NCBI RefSeq assembly: GCF_016765585.1 | Contig: NZ_JAESWC010000001.1 | Location: 62,001-126,000 of the forward strand | DNA length: 64,000 nucleotides | Origin: Clostridium rhizosphaerae | GTDB taxonomy: Bacteria; Bacillota; Clostridia; Clostridiales; Clostridiaceae | Direction: 5' to 3' | Shown: in pieces, positions 44,750 through 53,432 of the stretch | How positions within the stretch are numbered: the first letter of the stretch is position 1 | How the letters are laid out: every line of letters starts with the position of its first letter | Notes under the pieces: generated by a model | Told to the model about the DNA's origin: nothing | Seen by the model: the letters and a program-made list of their open reading frames with translations, nothing else | Database searches by the model: none | Position numbers and translations under genes: made by a program

Positions 44750-46531
44750 CTAATAGCCTAGACCAAAACCATAATCAAATAAGCCTCTAATAGTTACGGG
44801 AAGTTTTCCAGTTGGGTTAACTTCACCGGTTAATACTCTGGCTAGAGCTTTTGTTGAGATAGCTTTATTACCATAGGTTGCAACATATCCATTAACCTGA
44901 GGGAAAGCATTTAAATCATAAGGATTTCTCATAGCTGCAACTATAACAGTCTTTCCGGCAGCTGTCAGAGCATTTACTAGATCTTTATGAGCTATAGTCG
45001 AACTGGAGGAATATGTGGTAACAATTACAACATCAGCAGCATCTGCCTTTGTTTTAGCAGTATTAATCTGAGCAGTAGTTGGAGTAGCACTTGTTTGATA
45101 GGAACTGCTTGTAAAGCCCTTACTAGTAAGTTGGTCTGATAGTAAAGCTGGATTTCCGGTAGCTGGACCTGTTACTAGTACTTTCGTTCCTTGCTTAAGT
45201 GGCAATAAACTATTTTCATTTTTAATGAGTGTTATGCTCTTATCTGTCAATTCATCAGCGAACTTTAAGTTTTCTGCAGTACCTATCTGATTAAGCTTTT
45301 CAGGGGCTGCATAAGGATCGCTGAATAATCCGCTCTTCATTTTTACCTTTAGAATTCTAAATACAGATTCATCAAGTCGCTTTTCAGTTATTTCTCCGCT
45401 CTTTACTGCATTTAATACACCATTGTAAGCAACATCTACATCTGGGGGATTTAATAATATATCCGCGCCTGCTAAAAAGGCCTCTGCAGCAACTCTGTCA
45501 GCTGGCACTACATTAGCTCCAGACATTCCAAGACTGTCTGTAATAATAATTCCTTCATATCCGAGCTTGTTTCTAAGAAGGTCAGTCAATATAGGTTTTG
45601 AAAGTGTTGCAGGAAGTCCGGAGTTATCTAGAGCAGGTACAACTATATGAGCTGTCATTATGGAATCTATCCCTGCAGCTATTGCAGCCTTAAAAGGCTT
45701 TAAATCGATTTCATTAAGTGTTTGCAAATCATGATTTATTATTGGAAGACCATAATGTGAATCGGTATTAGTATCGCCATGACCAGGGAAGTGTTTAGCG
45801 CTAGCTATAATATTTTGACTTTGATAACCCTTTATTTGGGCTGCTCCAAGCTGAGCTACCAAGCCAGCATTTTCTGACATGGAGCGAACACCGATAACTG
45901 GATTATCAGGATTTATATTAACATCAAGCACAGGAGCCAAGTCAAAATTTATGCCTAGTTTTCTTAATTCTGAGCCCATGATGCTGGTCATCTTTGTTGC
46001 ATAATCTGCTGAGCGGGTTGCTCCCAACGCCATGTTGCCTGGGAATACTGTTGCAGGCTCAGTTACCCTTGCAACAATTCCACCTTCCTGGTCTGTAGCT
46101 ATAAGAAGTGGGATAGGCATTCTTTGATCCATAGCTATTTTCTCAATTCCATTAGAAAGAGCATTTACTTGTGCAAAATCAACAGGCGTACCAATATTAT
46201 CAGACCAGTTAAAGTAGATAATACCACCTATATGGTACTTTTGTATTGCTTCTTCAAAGTTTTTTGCACCACGGTTATTACTTAAGTTCGTTTGTTCATA
46301 ATTAGGATCTGTTGGTGTCTTTCCATAAACATGGATCATAAATAGTTGCCCAACTTTTTCTTCAAGAGTCATATGCTGAATTTTACTTTCAATCCAGCCC
46401 CTTTGAGCCTTTTCGTCTTTCCAACCTGGTTTCACTGGATCGGTTGTATTAGCGTGAATATTAATTGCCGGTACTGCTAAGAGTAAGGATAAAGCCACAG
46501 AAAATGTTTTTAATAGATTACGTCTTTTCAT
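44750..46531 (-). CDS. Secreted GH3 beta-N-acetylhexosaminidase (NagZ-like)
   Basis: A 593-residue exported enzyme. The signal peptide is residues 1-27. The GH3 barrel carries the NagZ motif KHFPGHGDTNTDSH (246-259), in which the His of the GDT-x-DSH loop is acid/base, and the nucleophile Asp (about 332) in IITDSLGMSG. The C-terminal domain (about 400-593) is the alpha/beta sandwich present in B. subtilis NagZ-type enzymes. The start at 46531 has AAGGAGG upstream. It removes terminal GlcNAc from muropeptides or glycans. It is co-transcribed with the GH84 gene and is preceded by a leader terminator. Confidence 0.94.
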   Translation of the reverse strand: MKRRNLLKTFSVALSLLLAVPAINIHANTTDPVKPGWKDEKAQRGWIESKIQHMTLEEKVGQLFMIHVYGKTPTDPNYEQTNLSNNRGAKNFEEAIQKYHIGGIIYFNWSDNIGTPVDFAQVNALSNGIEKIAMDQRMPIPLLIATDQEGGIVARVTEPATVFPGNMALGATRSADYATKMTSIMGSELRKLGINFDLAPVLDVNINPDNPVIGVRSMSENAGLVAQLGAAQIKGYQSQNIIASAKHFPGHGDTNTDSHYGLPIINHDLQTLNEIDLKPFKAAIAAGIDSIMTAHIVVPALDNSGLPATLSKPILTDLLRNKLGYEGIIITDSLGMSGANVVPADRVAAEAFLAGADILLNPPDVDVAYNGVLNAVKSGEITEKRLDESVFRILKVKMKSGLFSDPYAAPEKLNQIGTAENLKFADELTDKSITLIKNENSLLPLKQGTKVLVTGPATGNPALLSDQLTSKGFTSSSYQTSATPTTAQINTAKTKADAADVVIVTTYSSSSTIAHKDLVNALTAAGKTVIVAAMRNPYDLNAFPQVNGYVATYGNKAISTKALARVLTGEVNPTGKLPVTIRGLFDYGFGLGY

Positions 46532-46621
46532 TAGGAATCCTCCTTTTTTATTTAATTTACATATGAATAGCTCCAATATTACATTTATCACCCCCAAAGA
46601 AATAATTTAAGAGTCTAAGCT

Positions 46622-46682
46622 AAAAAACAGAAGGCACGAGCATTATAGGTATCTAAACCCTTTTGCTCATGCCTTCTGTTTT
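46622..46682 (-). terminator. Leader terminator (possible attenuator) before GH3
   Basis: Minus-strand stem AAAACAGAAGGCATGAGCA / TGCTCGTGCCTTCTGTTTT with one mismatch, followed by a T-run. It lies between the promoter at 46708-46736 and the GH3 start at 46531, so most transcripts should stop unless something prevents it. Confidence 0.8.
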
Positions 46683-46707
46683 AGAAGTTACACGCAACTT
46701 TAATATT

Positions 46708-46736
46708 ATTATACTGAAAATATACGTAATTGTCAA
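46708..46736 (-). promoter_or_regulatory. Consensus promoter of the GH3/GH84 unit
   Basis: TTGACA (46731-46736), 17-bp spacer, TATAAT (46708-46713) on the minus strand: a perfect housekeeping sigma promoter. Confidence 0.9.
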
Positions 46737-46886
46737 TTAATGGAAATAAATTATAGTAGTTTATCAATTTCTCTTCGAAAATACACCTACTGGATTTTCT
46801 CGTTTTAAGTATTGCTTCCTTAGTGTTTTTTCATCTGGAATTGTGGGATAATAATACTAATATGAATTTTTTAGGAGGACTTTATT

Positions 46887-47771
46887 ATGCAAAGAATAAT
46901 TCCATACTTATGGTTTGATAAAGAAGCAGTAGAGGCTGCCAAATTGTATGTCAGCTTGTTTGAGAATTCTAAAATAATTAACACTACAATCATTCCGGAT
47001 ACCCCATCAGGCGATGCTGAGACTGTAGATTTTCAGCTTGCTAATCTTGAACTCTCTGCAATAAGTGCCGGCCCCTATTTTAAATTAAACCCATCCATAT
47101 CTTTAATGGTAGCTTGCGGCACTTCAGAAGAAGTAGATAGACTACATACTGCACTAGTCAATAATGGAACAGAATTAATGCCTCTCGGAGAATATCCCTT
47201 CAGCAAGAGATATGCTTGGGTTCAGGATAGATTTGGGGTTAACTGGCAGCTTATGTTAGTAGAGAATATTGAAGAGCTTAAGCAAAAGATAAGACCATCC
47301 TTGTTATTTTCCGGAGTGGCCTGTGGCAAGGCTGAAGAGGCTATCAACTATTATGTTTCTGTTTTTGATAATTCAAATAAAGGATTTATCAACTACTATG
47401 GAGAAGGTGAAGCATCGGACACCAGGGCGAAGGTTAACTATGCAGAATTTAATATTCGCGGCCTTGAATTAATTGCTATGGATCATGGCTTTGGTGAGGA
47501 TTATACCTTTAATGAGGCCTTTTCCTTTATGGTGATGTGCGATACTCAAGAAGAAATTGATAGGTATTGGAATAAACTTTCTTTTGTTCCAGAAGCGGAA
47601 CAGTGCGGCTGGGCAAAAGATCAGTTCGGAGTATCCTGGCAAATCGTACCTGCCAATATGAACGAAATGATGTCGAAGGGCACACCAGAAGAAATAAGCC
47701 GTATCACAGAAGCCTTCTTAAAAATGAAGAAATTTGATATAGCTGCTCTGGAAAAGGCACGGTTAGGTTAG
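46887..47771 (+). CDS. PhnB-like VOC (glyoxalase-fold) two-domain protein
   Basis: A 294-residue protein with two similar VOC domains. Each has an IIPYLWFDKEAVEAAKLYVS / PSLLFSGVACGKAEEAINYY start and a WVQDRFGVNWQ / WAKDQFGVSWQ motif, with acidic and aromatic residues of the PhnB-type dimer interface. The group is of uncertain function (named after 3-demethylubiquinone methyltransferase-like proteins). AGGAGGA precedes the ATG. Monocistronic. Confidence 0.9.
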   Translation: MQRIIPYLWFDKEAVEAAKLYVSLFENSKIINTTIIPDTPSGDAETVDFQLANLELSAISAGPYFKLNPSISLMVACGTSEEVDRLHTALVNNGTELMPLGEYPFSKRYAWVQDRFGVNWQLMLVENIEELKQKIRPSLLFSGVACGKAEEAINYYVSVFDNSNKGFINYYGEGEASDTRAKVNYAEFNIRGLELIAMDHGFGEDYTFNEAFSFMVMCDTQEEIDRYWNKLSFVPEAEQCGWAKDQFGVSWQIVPANMNEMMSKGTPEEISRITEAFLKMKKFDIAALEKARLG

Positions 47772-47825
47772 AGGAACTTATATATCCTCCAGTTGATGGT
47801 CAGCGGCTTGAAATTAATAGCAGTT

Positions 47826-47856
47826 AAAAAACTCCAGCATCTATACTGGAGTTTTT
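47826..47856. terminator. Bidirectional terminator
   Basis: Perfect stem AAAAACTCCAG / CTGGAGTTTTT between the PhnB-like gene and the convergent sugar dehydrogenase 3' part. Confidence 0.88.
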
Positions 47857-47858
47857 AA

Positions 47859-48897
47859 TCATAATCTGGTTATCTTCCATATAACACCTGTATTAGGTGC
47901 GAACTCATCCGGTTCTCCCTCAGGGTTAATAGCAAAATCTAATACATACATTGCTCCAGCTTTATCGAAAACCACATCAATAGGTCTTTCAAATCCGCCA
48001 CCGCCTGTATAGGATGCAGCAAAGCCTGACTTATTTATTGCAAAGGTATCTACTGTACCCGTCTTCATATTAATTCTTGAAACTCTATGGCCTACTCTAG
48101 GCAATGGCTTTCCACCTGTCGTTTCAGGAGCTTCACTGCCGTATTCAGCTATAAAGACATCTCCGTATGGCCCAAAATCCCTGTTATAGTTAAAATCAAA
48201 GCCCATTATAGCTGCGTGAGGAGTAAAAAGTGTAAAAGGTTTAGGCGGCTTCATTGGATGCTTTGCAAGCAAAAATTCTGGTTGAGGCCTTCCTTCAGCT
48301 TTAAACATTGGCAATGTAATCGGCATACCTCCAGTATAATCTGGCCATCCATACCATGCACCTGGCATTATCAATTGAAACTCATCAGGAGAGTTGTCAA
48401 TAGGACGGCTGCCTCTAACATCAGCCCCATGGTTTGTGGAAAAGAGTCTGTTAAATCTATCAAACTTTAATCTAAACGGATTTCTAAGCCCCCATGCTAC
48501 AAGCTCCAGGTTTGAACCATCAGGGTTAGCGCTAAGTATGCTTCCACTCGCTCTTACAATTCCTTTTTTAAACTCATTAGCAATATTTGGCACACCAAAG
48601 GGTGAAAATGCGCCTGTATACGCATAATCATTAGGTGCTTTTGTTTGAACATTTTCAGTTATAAAGTTTTGTCCCTTTACATAGATATTGCCTCCAGGAT
48701 AGTCATGGAAAAAGGGATATTTTTTAAACCAGTCATTATCTAATCCTACAACACCTGAGTTAGTGGCTGTCCCTTGCCCAAAATACATCTTTCCATCCGG
48801 TCCAAACACAACTTGGTTATTATGGTGATCCCCAAGGCTTGGTAGGCCTGATATTATATCCTCCTTTGTGCCATCTGGTTTTATTATTGTGATAAAG
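47859..48897 (-). CDS. PQQ-type sugar dehydrogenase, 3' exon
   Basis: The C-terminal 346 codons of a soluble-aldose/sorbosone-dehydrogenase-like beta-propeller protein. It starts within FITIIKPDGTKEDIISGLPS and goes through QVVFGPDGKMYFGQG, AWGLRNPFRLKFDRFNRLFS, ADVRGSRPIDNSPDE and AGAMYVLDFAINPEG. The 5' part of the gene is at 50928-51250; between them lies the IStron. Adding the two gives exactly 454 codons including stop, in frame, with the joint inside the SHRG-FITI sequence. The reaction is oxidation of a sugar with a PQQ-like cofactor in the family, though many Firmicute members have not been tested. Confidence 0.92.
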
Positions 48898-48899
48898 CC

Positions 48900-49120
48900 G
48901 TTGCATAAAACTTATAAAAATATATAAATATATATAAATTTTATTTTGTATTCCCTCTTCTACGTATCCTATTTCGACTAAAGTCTAATCTAGTTTGGTA
49001 TGACACTCCAAGGGCTTAAATTCGGGTACAACGCACCCTACATATCAGCATAACGCTCTGCACTAACCTATTTTAGTTATGCCGATTTATACTTACCAAG
49101 ATTTAATGAAGCATTTTTAT
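48900..49120 (-). ncRNA. Probable omega (re)RNA region at the IStron 3' end
   Basis: In TnpB elements the guide RNA is made from the end of tnpB and the right end of the element, with the flanking host sequence as the guide. The region after the tnpB stop here is non-coding and structured-looking (TAGACTTTAGTC hairpin, GGGTGCGTTGTACCC hairpin), ending at GCAACG before the exon. The guide would begin with CTTTATCACAATAATAAAAC. The exact 5' end is not visible. Confidence 0.55.
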
Positions 49121-50207
49121 CTCTGTCTATTGTTAAACCACAACTTTCACAGGTAAATATTCTATCTTTTAGTTTTAAGCTTTCTTTTTTCTCTCCACAG
49201 CAGGAGCATAGCTTGCTGGAAGGATAAAACCTGTCTACCTGTATAAACTCTATATTATTAAACTCACATTTATATTTCATCTGCCTTATAAATTCATAGA
49301 ATTTCTGCTCTGCTATCTTTTCAGCTAAGTGCTTATTCTTCATCATTCCGCTTACATTTAGGTCTTCCATAACTACCCTGTAAGGTTTTAGTTTTACTAT
49401 ATTGGCGGTAGCCTGATGAATATGATTATTTCTAATATTAGCAAGCTTTCTATGAATTAGTTTTATCGTCTTTTCAAGTTTAATAATATTGTTTGTTTTA
49501 ACAAATTTATTGCCTTGTTTATTTGCTTCATATTTTCTTGATAGCTTTCTTTGCAGTCCTTTTAGCTTCTTTTTAAGCTTCCTTACTTTCTTTGACTTAT
49601 TGATGTTTTTAATGGGCTTATCCATGTAGCTTACCGCTGCTAAGTCCTTTACGCCTAGATCTATTCCTATACTTAAATCTTTATTTAGCTCCGCTTGGTT
49701 TTTGCTTTCTTCATACCCAAATGTTAAATACCAATACTTGCCGTCAAAACTGCATCTAGGATTATGACATTTATCTAAGTTAGGTATATCATAATTTGTT
49801 TTATATTTTACCTTGCCTACCTTTTCAATATTTACTTTCCCATCTTTAAACTTTACAGCATCATATCTAACATAAAAGGATTTCCTAGAGCTTTTCTTTG
49901 TTTTAAATCTAGGATACTTCGATAAACCTTTAAAAAAGTTTGTATAAGCAGTATTTAAATCCTCAAAAGCCTGAACAGTTATCTGTCCGCTTACTTCATA
50001 AAGCCAGCTGTAGTTTGGATTTTTCTTTATGGTATTGTTAAATTCTTTCTTTAAGCTGTACTTTGAAGGTTTTAATCCTTGCTTATACTGTTCTTCCCAT
50101 TTAGCAAGTGCCCAGTTGTAAGCAAACCTTGCTACTCCGCAGGACTTATACATCAATAACTCTTGTTCCTTTGCAGGAAGCAGTCTTATTTTTATGGACT
50201 TTATCAT
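49077..50207 (-). CDS. tnpB: TnpB RNA-guided nuclease (IS605/IS607 OrfB)
   Basis: A 376-residue nuclease, ancestor-type of Cas12. RuvC residues are intact: Asp183 in SIGIDLGVKDLA, Glu281 in VVMEDLNVSG, Asp361 in TIDRDKNASLNL. The zinc ribbon has CxxC pairs (CSCC, CESC). The N-terminal MIKSIKIRLLP and helix-turn-helix region FEDLNTAYTNFFKGL are typical. Full length suggests it is active: it would cut the empty site guided by omega RNA and so promote retention of the element. AAGGAGGTG lies 7 bp before the ATG at 50207; longer frames include that site. Confidence 0.95.
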   Translation of the reverse strand: MIKSIKIRLLPAKEQELLMYKSCGVARFAYNWALAKWEEQYKQGLKPSKYSLKKEFNNTIKKNPNYSWLYEVSGQITVQAFEDLNTAYTNFFKGLSKYPRFKTKKSSRKSFYVRYDAVKFKDGKVNIEKVGKVKYKTNYDIPNLDKCHNPRCSFDGKYWYLTFGYEESKNQAELNKDLSIGIDLGVKDLAAVSYMDKPIKNINKSKKVRKLKKKLKGLQRKLSRKYEANKQGNKFVKTNNIIKLEKTIKLIHRKLANIRNNHIHQATANIVKLKPYRVVMEDLNVSGMMKNKHLAEKIAEQKFYEFIRQMKYKCEFNNIEFIQVDRFYPSSKLCSCCGEKKESLKLKDRIFTCESCGLTIDRDKNASLNLGKYKSA

Positions 50208-50382
50208 TTTCTCACCTCCTTCTATAGTTAGTATAACCAAACAAGTGTTCGATTATGCATAGAAGGGGTTAGTCAATAGATGCTAAAAGGACTACACAAA
50301 ATAAATTATATACTTATATTCTTTTACAAGTTTTATGCTCATTCACATATATTTGTTAGATATACGCAGTTCTCAAAGCTAT

Positions 50383-50482
50383 ATACAATGCAATAAAGCT
50401 CTTACGTTAAGGATGTCACAAAATATCTAATCTTTAAGGATTTTTAGGGCATCCTTAACGTATTAGAACTTTTGCATTGTAT
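50383..50482. repeat. Long hairpin inside the IStron
   Basis: Arms of about 40 bases: ATACAATGCAA...TTACGTTAAGGATG and CATCCTTAACGTA...TTGCATTGTAT. It separates the intron core from tnpB. It may be a peripheral intron stem or part of the tnpB leader. Confidence 0.75.
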
Positions 50483-50520
50483 AAAAGCTTATGAACTTCT
50501 CATACTTTCATATGAGCGTA

Positions 50521-50927
50521 GACTATATCATCACCTGTTACAGATAAGAATTTGATTCTTAAATGCAACTTAGGTGTCCTCCACTTCCACTGACTTCAGT
50601 GTACTCCCTGACGGGATAGTCGTTGAACGTTCTCCTTTTCGGAGCTTCGCTGCTGATTACCTATTGTTATTTAGCATTTAGGATTTAACCCTGTGCCATT
50701 TAGCTAATTTTTTCTGCTTTCGCAACCTTCAAGCTTAGTCTATTTCATACTTACTTTGTGGTTTAGCTAACTTTAAGGACTTCCAGCAATTCAAAGGATT
50801 TTGGATAGAATTCTATTCTATCGCTCCAAGCTCTTTACGAACTTGGGAGGCTGTCAACATTACTTAGGTGTTATAAAAATTTATAGTTTTCAACAAACTT
50901 TTACAACTTTTTTGTAACTGTTAGTTA
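50521..50927 (-). ncRNA. Group I intron ribozyme core
   Basis: On the minus strand the conserved elements occur in order: P/Q region AATAGGTAATCAGCAGC (50649-50665) with CGAAGCTCC, R element GTTCAACGACTA (50617-50628) followed by TCCC...GGGAGTA, and S element GATGATATAGTC (50521-50532). ACGACTA and TAGTC make the P7 pairing; the layout is like the phage T4 td intron (subgroup IA). A P1 pairing GAGGT (exon end plus first base) with GCCTC (50847-50851), including the U:G pair, is possible. Confidence 0.9.
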
Positions 50928-51250
50928 CCTCGATGAGACACATAAATATTTCCATTGTAATAATTAATACCGGTAAGAGGAGGATTAAAACCATCAGCAA
51001 TTACCCTAAAACCATCCTTTGTAAGCCGTAAAACCTTACCATTTCCTGAGGTAACTCCAGCATCGGCAACAAGCATTTCCCCTTTATCCGTAATAATCAT
51101 GCTTATTGGCGTGTTTAATTCTTCTGCAAATACTTCTATTTTATATCCGGGCGGCAGTTTAATATCTGCAGGATTTACTTTTCTTTTAGCGGCAGTTGTT
51201 TTTACTTCCATGCCCTGAGCAGAAGTAGAGTATTGTTCCATTTGTCTCAC
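50928..51250 (-). CDS. PQQ-type sugar dehydrogenase, 5' exon
   Basis: The first 107 codons, from a GTG with GGGGGAG 7 bp upstream, up to the IStron. The peptide NPADIKLPPGYKIEVFAEEL followed by NTPISMIITDKGEMLVADAG is the start of a glucose/sorbosone dehydrogenase-type propeller; it ends in NIYVSHRG, which continues directly with FITIIKPDG in the 3' exon. There is no signal peptide. Without splicing or excision translation would stop two codons into the element. Confidence 0.92.
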
Positions 51251-51401
51251 TCAGAAACTCCCCCAAATTTAATACATTCATAATAGTATATGTTCAGTAT
51301 ATTTTTTGGTTCATTTTAAAGAGAAACTTAGGATTAAGCAGTGATAACAAATTCCGCTTTAAAATCATATAATATTAAGGATTAATTAATGGAGGCATTC
51401 T

Positions 51402-51908
51402 ATGTCAAATACCAAACCCCTTGTGATTGGAGCATTATTTGCAATTATGGCAGCCTTATTTCAATCCTTGCCTGTTATATTTTCTGAAGTATTTGTGCTT
51501 TTCACTATATTCAGTGCTATTCCAATTTATATAGTCGCAAGAATTAACCCTAAGGCTGGTGTTTTATCTTATCTTGTAGCTGCTATGCTCATTATGATTA
51601 TAAGTACTCATGAAGGCCTATTCTTTTTATTTACTAATGGAGCTATCGGATGTTCGCTTGGAATCTCCAGCAGCTATACAAATAAAAAAGCTATAATTTG
51701 GGCTTCAAGCTCTATTATTCTTACAGTAACGCTAAGCATAATGAATTACGGCATTGGAATACCTGTATTTGGAACTAAGCTTCCAGGAGCACTGTATCTT
51801 CAATTGTTTATACTATTTTTGGTTTCTGTTTTGTATAATGTTATTTACTCTTACCTAGGAGATTTTATATACAAAAGGCTTGTGAAATATAATATTTTTC
51901 GGAAGTAA
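51402..51908 (+). CDS. Multi-pass membrane protein
   Basis: A 168-residue protein with about five hydrophobic segments (residues about 5-25, 30-47, 52-75, 92-112, 128-150). The pattern of short helices and small loops with NGAIGCSLGIS is like S-component or DUF2232-like membrane proteins; I cannot assign a substrate. TGGAGG lies 10 bp before the ATG. Terminated at 51913-51963. Confidence 0.78.
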   Translation: MSNTKPLVIGALFAIMAALFQSLPVIFSEVFVLFTIFSAIPIYIVARINPKAGVLSYLVAAMLIMIISTHEGLFFLFTNGAIGCSLGISSSYTNKKAIIWASSSIILTVTLSIMNYGIGIPVFGTKLPGALYLQLFILFLVSVLYNVIYSYLGDFIYKRLVKYNIFRK

Positions 51909-51912
51909 TAAC

Positions 51913-51963
51913 AGTATCTATAGGGCTTTAAGTTAAGTTTCACATTAAAACCCTATAGATACT
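51913..51963 (+). terminator. Terminator of the membrane protein gene
   Basis: Perfect 13-bp arms AGTATCTATAGGG / CCCTATAGATACT followed by TTTTT. Confidence 0.9.
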
Positions 51964-51994
51964 TTTTGGAAAGCATGCAAATAGCAGCACAAAA

Positions 51995-52025
51995 AAGCCA
52001 AGCAGTGTGTTATACCGCTTGGCTT
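51995..52025 (-). terminator. Terminator of the GNAT gene
   Basis: Stem AAGCCAAGC / GCTTGGCTT with a T-run on the minus strand, 14 bp after the GNAT stop. Confidence 0.88.
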
Positions 52026-52038
52026 CTTGTTTTACTAT

Positions 52039-52920
52039 TTACCATACCTTATTCCATTTTTCACGATGGCATACTACTTCAAAGCCTATGCACTGATAAA
52101 ACTCACGGTTACCGCCAAAGCAGTAGGTAGCTCCATATTTTTGAGTTTTCTTCATTGCTTCTGTAAGTGCTATGGTTGCAAGCCCCATTCTTCTATACTT
52201 AGGGTCTGTTGCCAAGGGCTCAAGATAGGCATAGTCATTAACTCCATCCATCCACATTCCAGCAAAGCAGGCATATTCACCATTTGGAGCTTTAATAATA
52301 GTAGTTAAATCCTTTCTAAAATGAGGACCGCTCTGCATAAGTCTTCTGCAATCTAAGTCATCATCCGGCTCATCTCCGTGGTCAAAACCTTTCCAGAGCA
52401 CATCATTAATCTTCTTAAAATCATTTTCATCCTCTAAGGATATAACTGAAAATCCTTCAGGCAGCTTGCATTCCTTAAAGCCCTTTTCATATTTAAATAC
52501 TGTAATATTTCCAGTATACTCCTTCTTATAGCCTCTTTCTGCAAGGTGCTCCCTAAGCTCTGTCTCATAGTCGAACAGCCACACATCAAGACTTTTTTTG
52601 CCATCAACTACTTTAGACAACTCTCTTTCAGAATACTCCAGCATCATAGGCTTCATGTATTCATAGCCAAGCTTTGTCATCATAAAGGTTTCTCCTAAGC
52701 GCATTTCATAAGCTGCAACTGCAACTATTTCACCCTTCTCTTCCCATATTCCAAATCTGTGAGTCATTTTATGATCAAAGTACGGATGAGTATGAGCATA
52801 CTCAAAATAAGGCTGCTGTATATTTCCATTCTGCTGATACTTAACAAAGTTATGACGAAGAAACTCACTAACAGGTTCAAAGTCACATAATAATTTATAA
52901 TTTCTAAAAGTTATAGCCAT
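52039..52920 (-). CDS. GNAT family acetyltransferase (about 293 residues)
   Basis: A two-part acetyltransferase: the N-terminal half (about 1-145) is a degenerate GNAT-like fold, the C-terminal half carries the acetyl-CoA loop KYRRMGLATIALTEAMKKTQ and GNREFYQCIGFEVVCHREKW. The start at 52920 has GGGGGT 9 bp upstream. A remnant of a close paralogue is at 38093-38180. Substrate unknown. Confidence 0.9.
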   Translation of the reverse strand: MAITFRNYKLLCDFEPVSEFLRHNFVKYQQNGNIQQPYFEYAHTHPYFDHKMTHRFGIWEEKGEIVAVAAYEMRLGETFMMTKLGYEYMKPMMLEYSERELSKVVDGKKSLDVWLFDYETELREHLAERGYKKEYTGNITVFKYEKGFKECKLPEGFSVISLEDENDFKKINDVLWKGFDHGDEPDDDLDCRRLMQSGPHFRKDLTTIIKAPNGEYACFAGMWMDGVNDYAYLEPLATDPKYRRMGLATIALTEAMKKTQKYGATYCFGGNREFYQCIGFEVVCHREKWNKVW

Positions 52921-53183
52921 AAAATCAACCCCCATATCCATTTAATGGTATAAACTAATTGTAATAATTTCCTAGTTAAATTAATAGGGAAAGTTTGTTT
53001 ATAAGTTGTTTTTTACATAATTTATTTATAACCCACGAGGTCCCTGCCACCGGAAAGTATTTATTCACAAGTCAGGAATAAAACAAAATAAGTTGTCAGA
53101 AGAAGATATTCCTTATATAATATCAGTGTTGGTGGTATGCCGCTTTCTGAAAGAATAAAATAAATATTAAAGGGTGAACATTA

Positions 53184-53342
53184 ATGTCAGATAAAAACAT
53201 TGAAATGATGAAAAAGCTTATAGAAGAAAAGAAGAAAAATGGTTCCTCCAAAGGTGGAAAGCTAATTCCTAATAAAAAGTCCATAGGAGGCGGCGCCAGC
53301 AAGGTTAAGAACAATAGGAAAACTGGCGGGGTGTTTGATTAG
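53184..53342 (+). CDS. 52-residue basic, Gly-rich protein
   Basis: A short gene: MSDKNIEMMKKLIEEKKKNG followed by SSKGGKLIPNKKSIGGGASK and KVKNNRKTGGVFD. AAAGGGTG lies 7 bp before the ATG and a strong terminator follows at 53367. The helix plus basic Gly-rich tail suggests nucleic-acid or ribosome contact. I recall similar short proteins in other clostridia, but no function is known. A longer frame on the other strand here is only its shadow. Confidence 0.82.
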   Translation: MSDKNIEMMKKLIEEKKKNGSSKGGKLIPNKKSIGGGASKVKNNRKTGGVFD

Positions 53343-53366
53343 GTCGATTCATATTACGAAAATATA

Positions 53367-53402
53367 AAAACTGTGAGGTATAATAGAACCTCACAGTTTT
53401 TT
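53367..53402 (+). terminator. Terminator of the 52-residue gene
   Basis: Perfect stem AAAACTGTGAGGT / ACCTCACAGTTTT followed by TTTTG. Confidence 0.9.
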
Positions 53403-53432
53403 GCTTCTATTTTTACTGAAGAAACAAGTATT

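Larger units (their letters stand above)
48900..50927 (-). mobile_element. IStron: group I intron fused to a TnpB-carrying IS
   Basis: A 2028-bp element inside the sugar dehydrogenase gene. In gene orientation it starts with a group I intron core (50521-50927), then a long hairpin (50383-50482), an intact tnpB (49077-50207) and the probable omega RNA region. GG flanks both ends: ATCGAGG before it and GCAACGG-CTTTATC after it, consistent with IS607-style insertion at a GG dinucleotide. No TnpA/serine recombinase is present, so it would need help in trans to move. Confidence 0.9.

Noticed and set aside
47859-51250. Sugar dehydrogenase as an ordinary pseudogene with an IS insertion
   Set aside because: The inserted DNA has a group I intron core at its 5' end and the joined exons are exactly in frame, so it is better described as an intron-containing gene.
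53123-53314. 63-codon minus-strand frame
   Set aside because: The plus strand carries a small gene with ribosome site and terminator; the minus frame is its complement.
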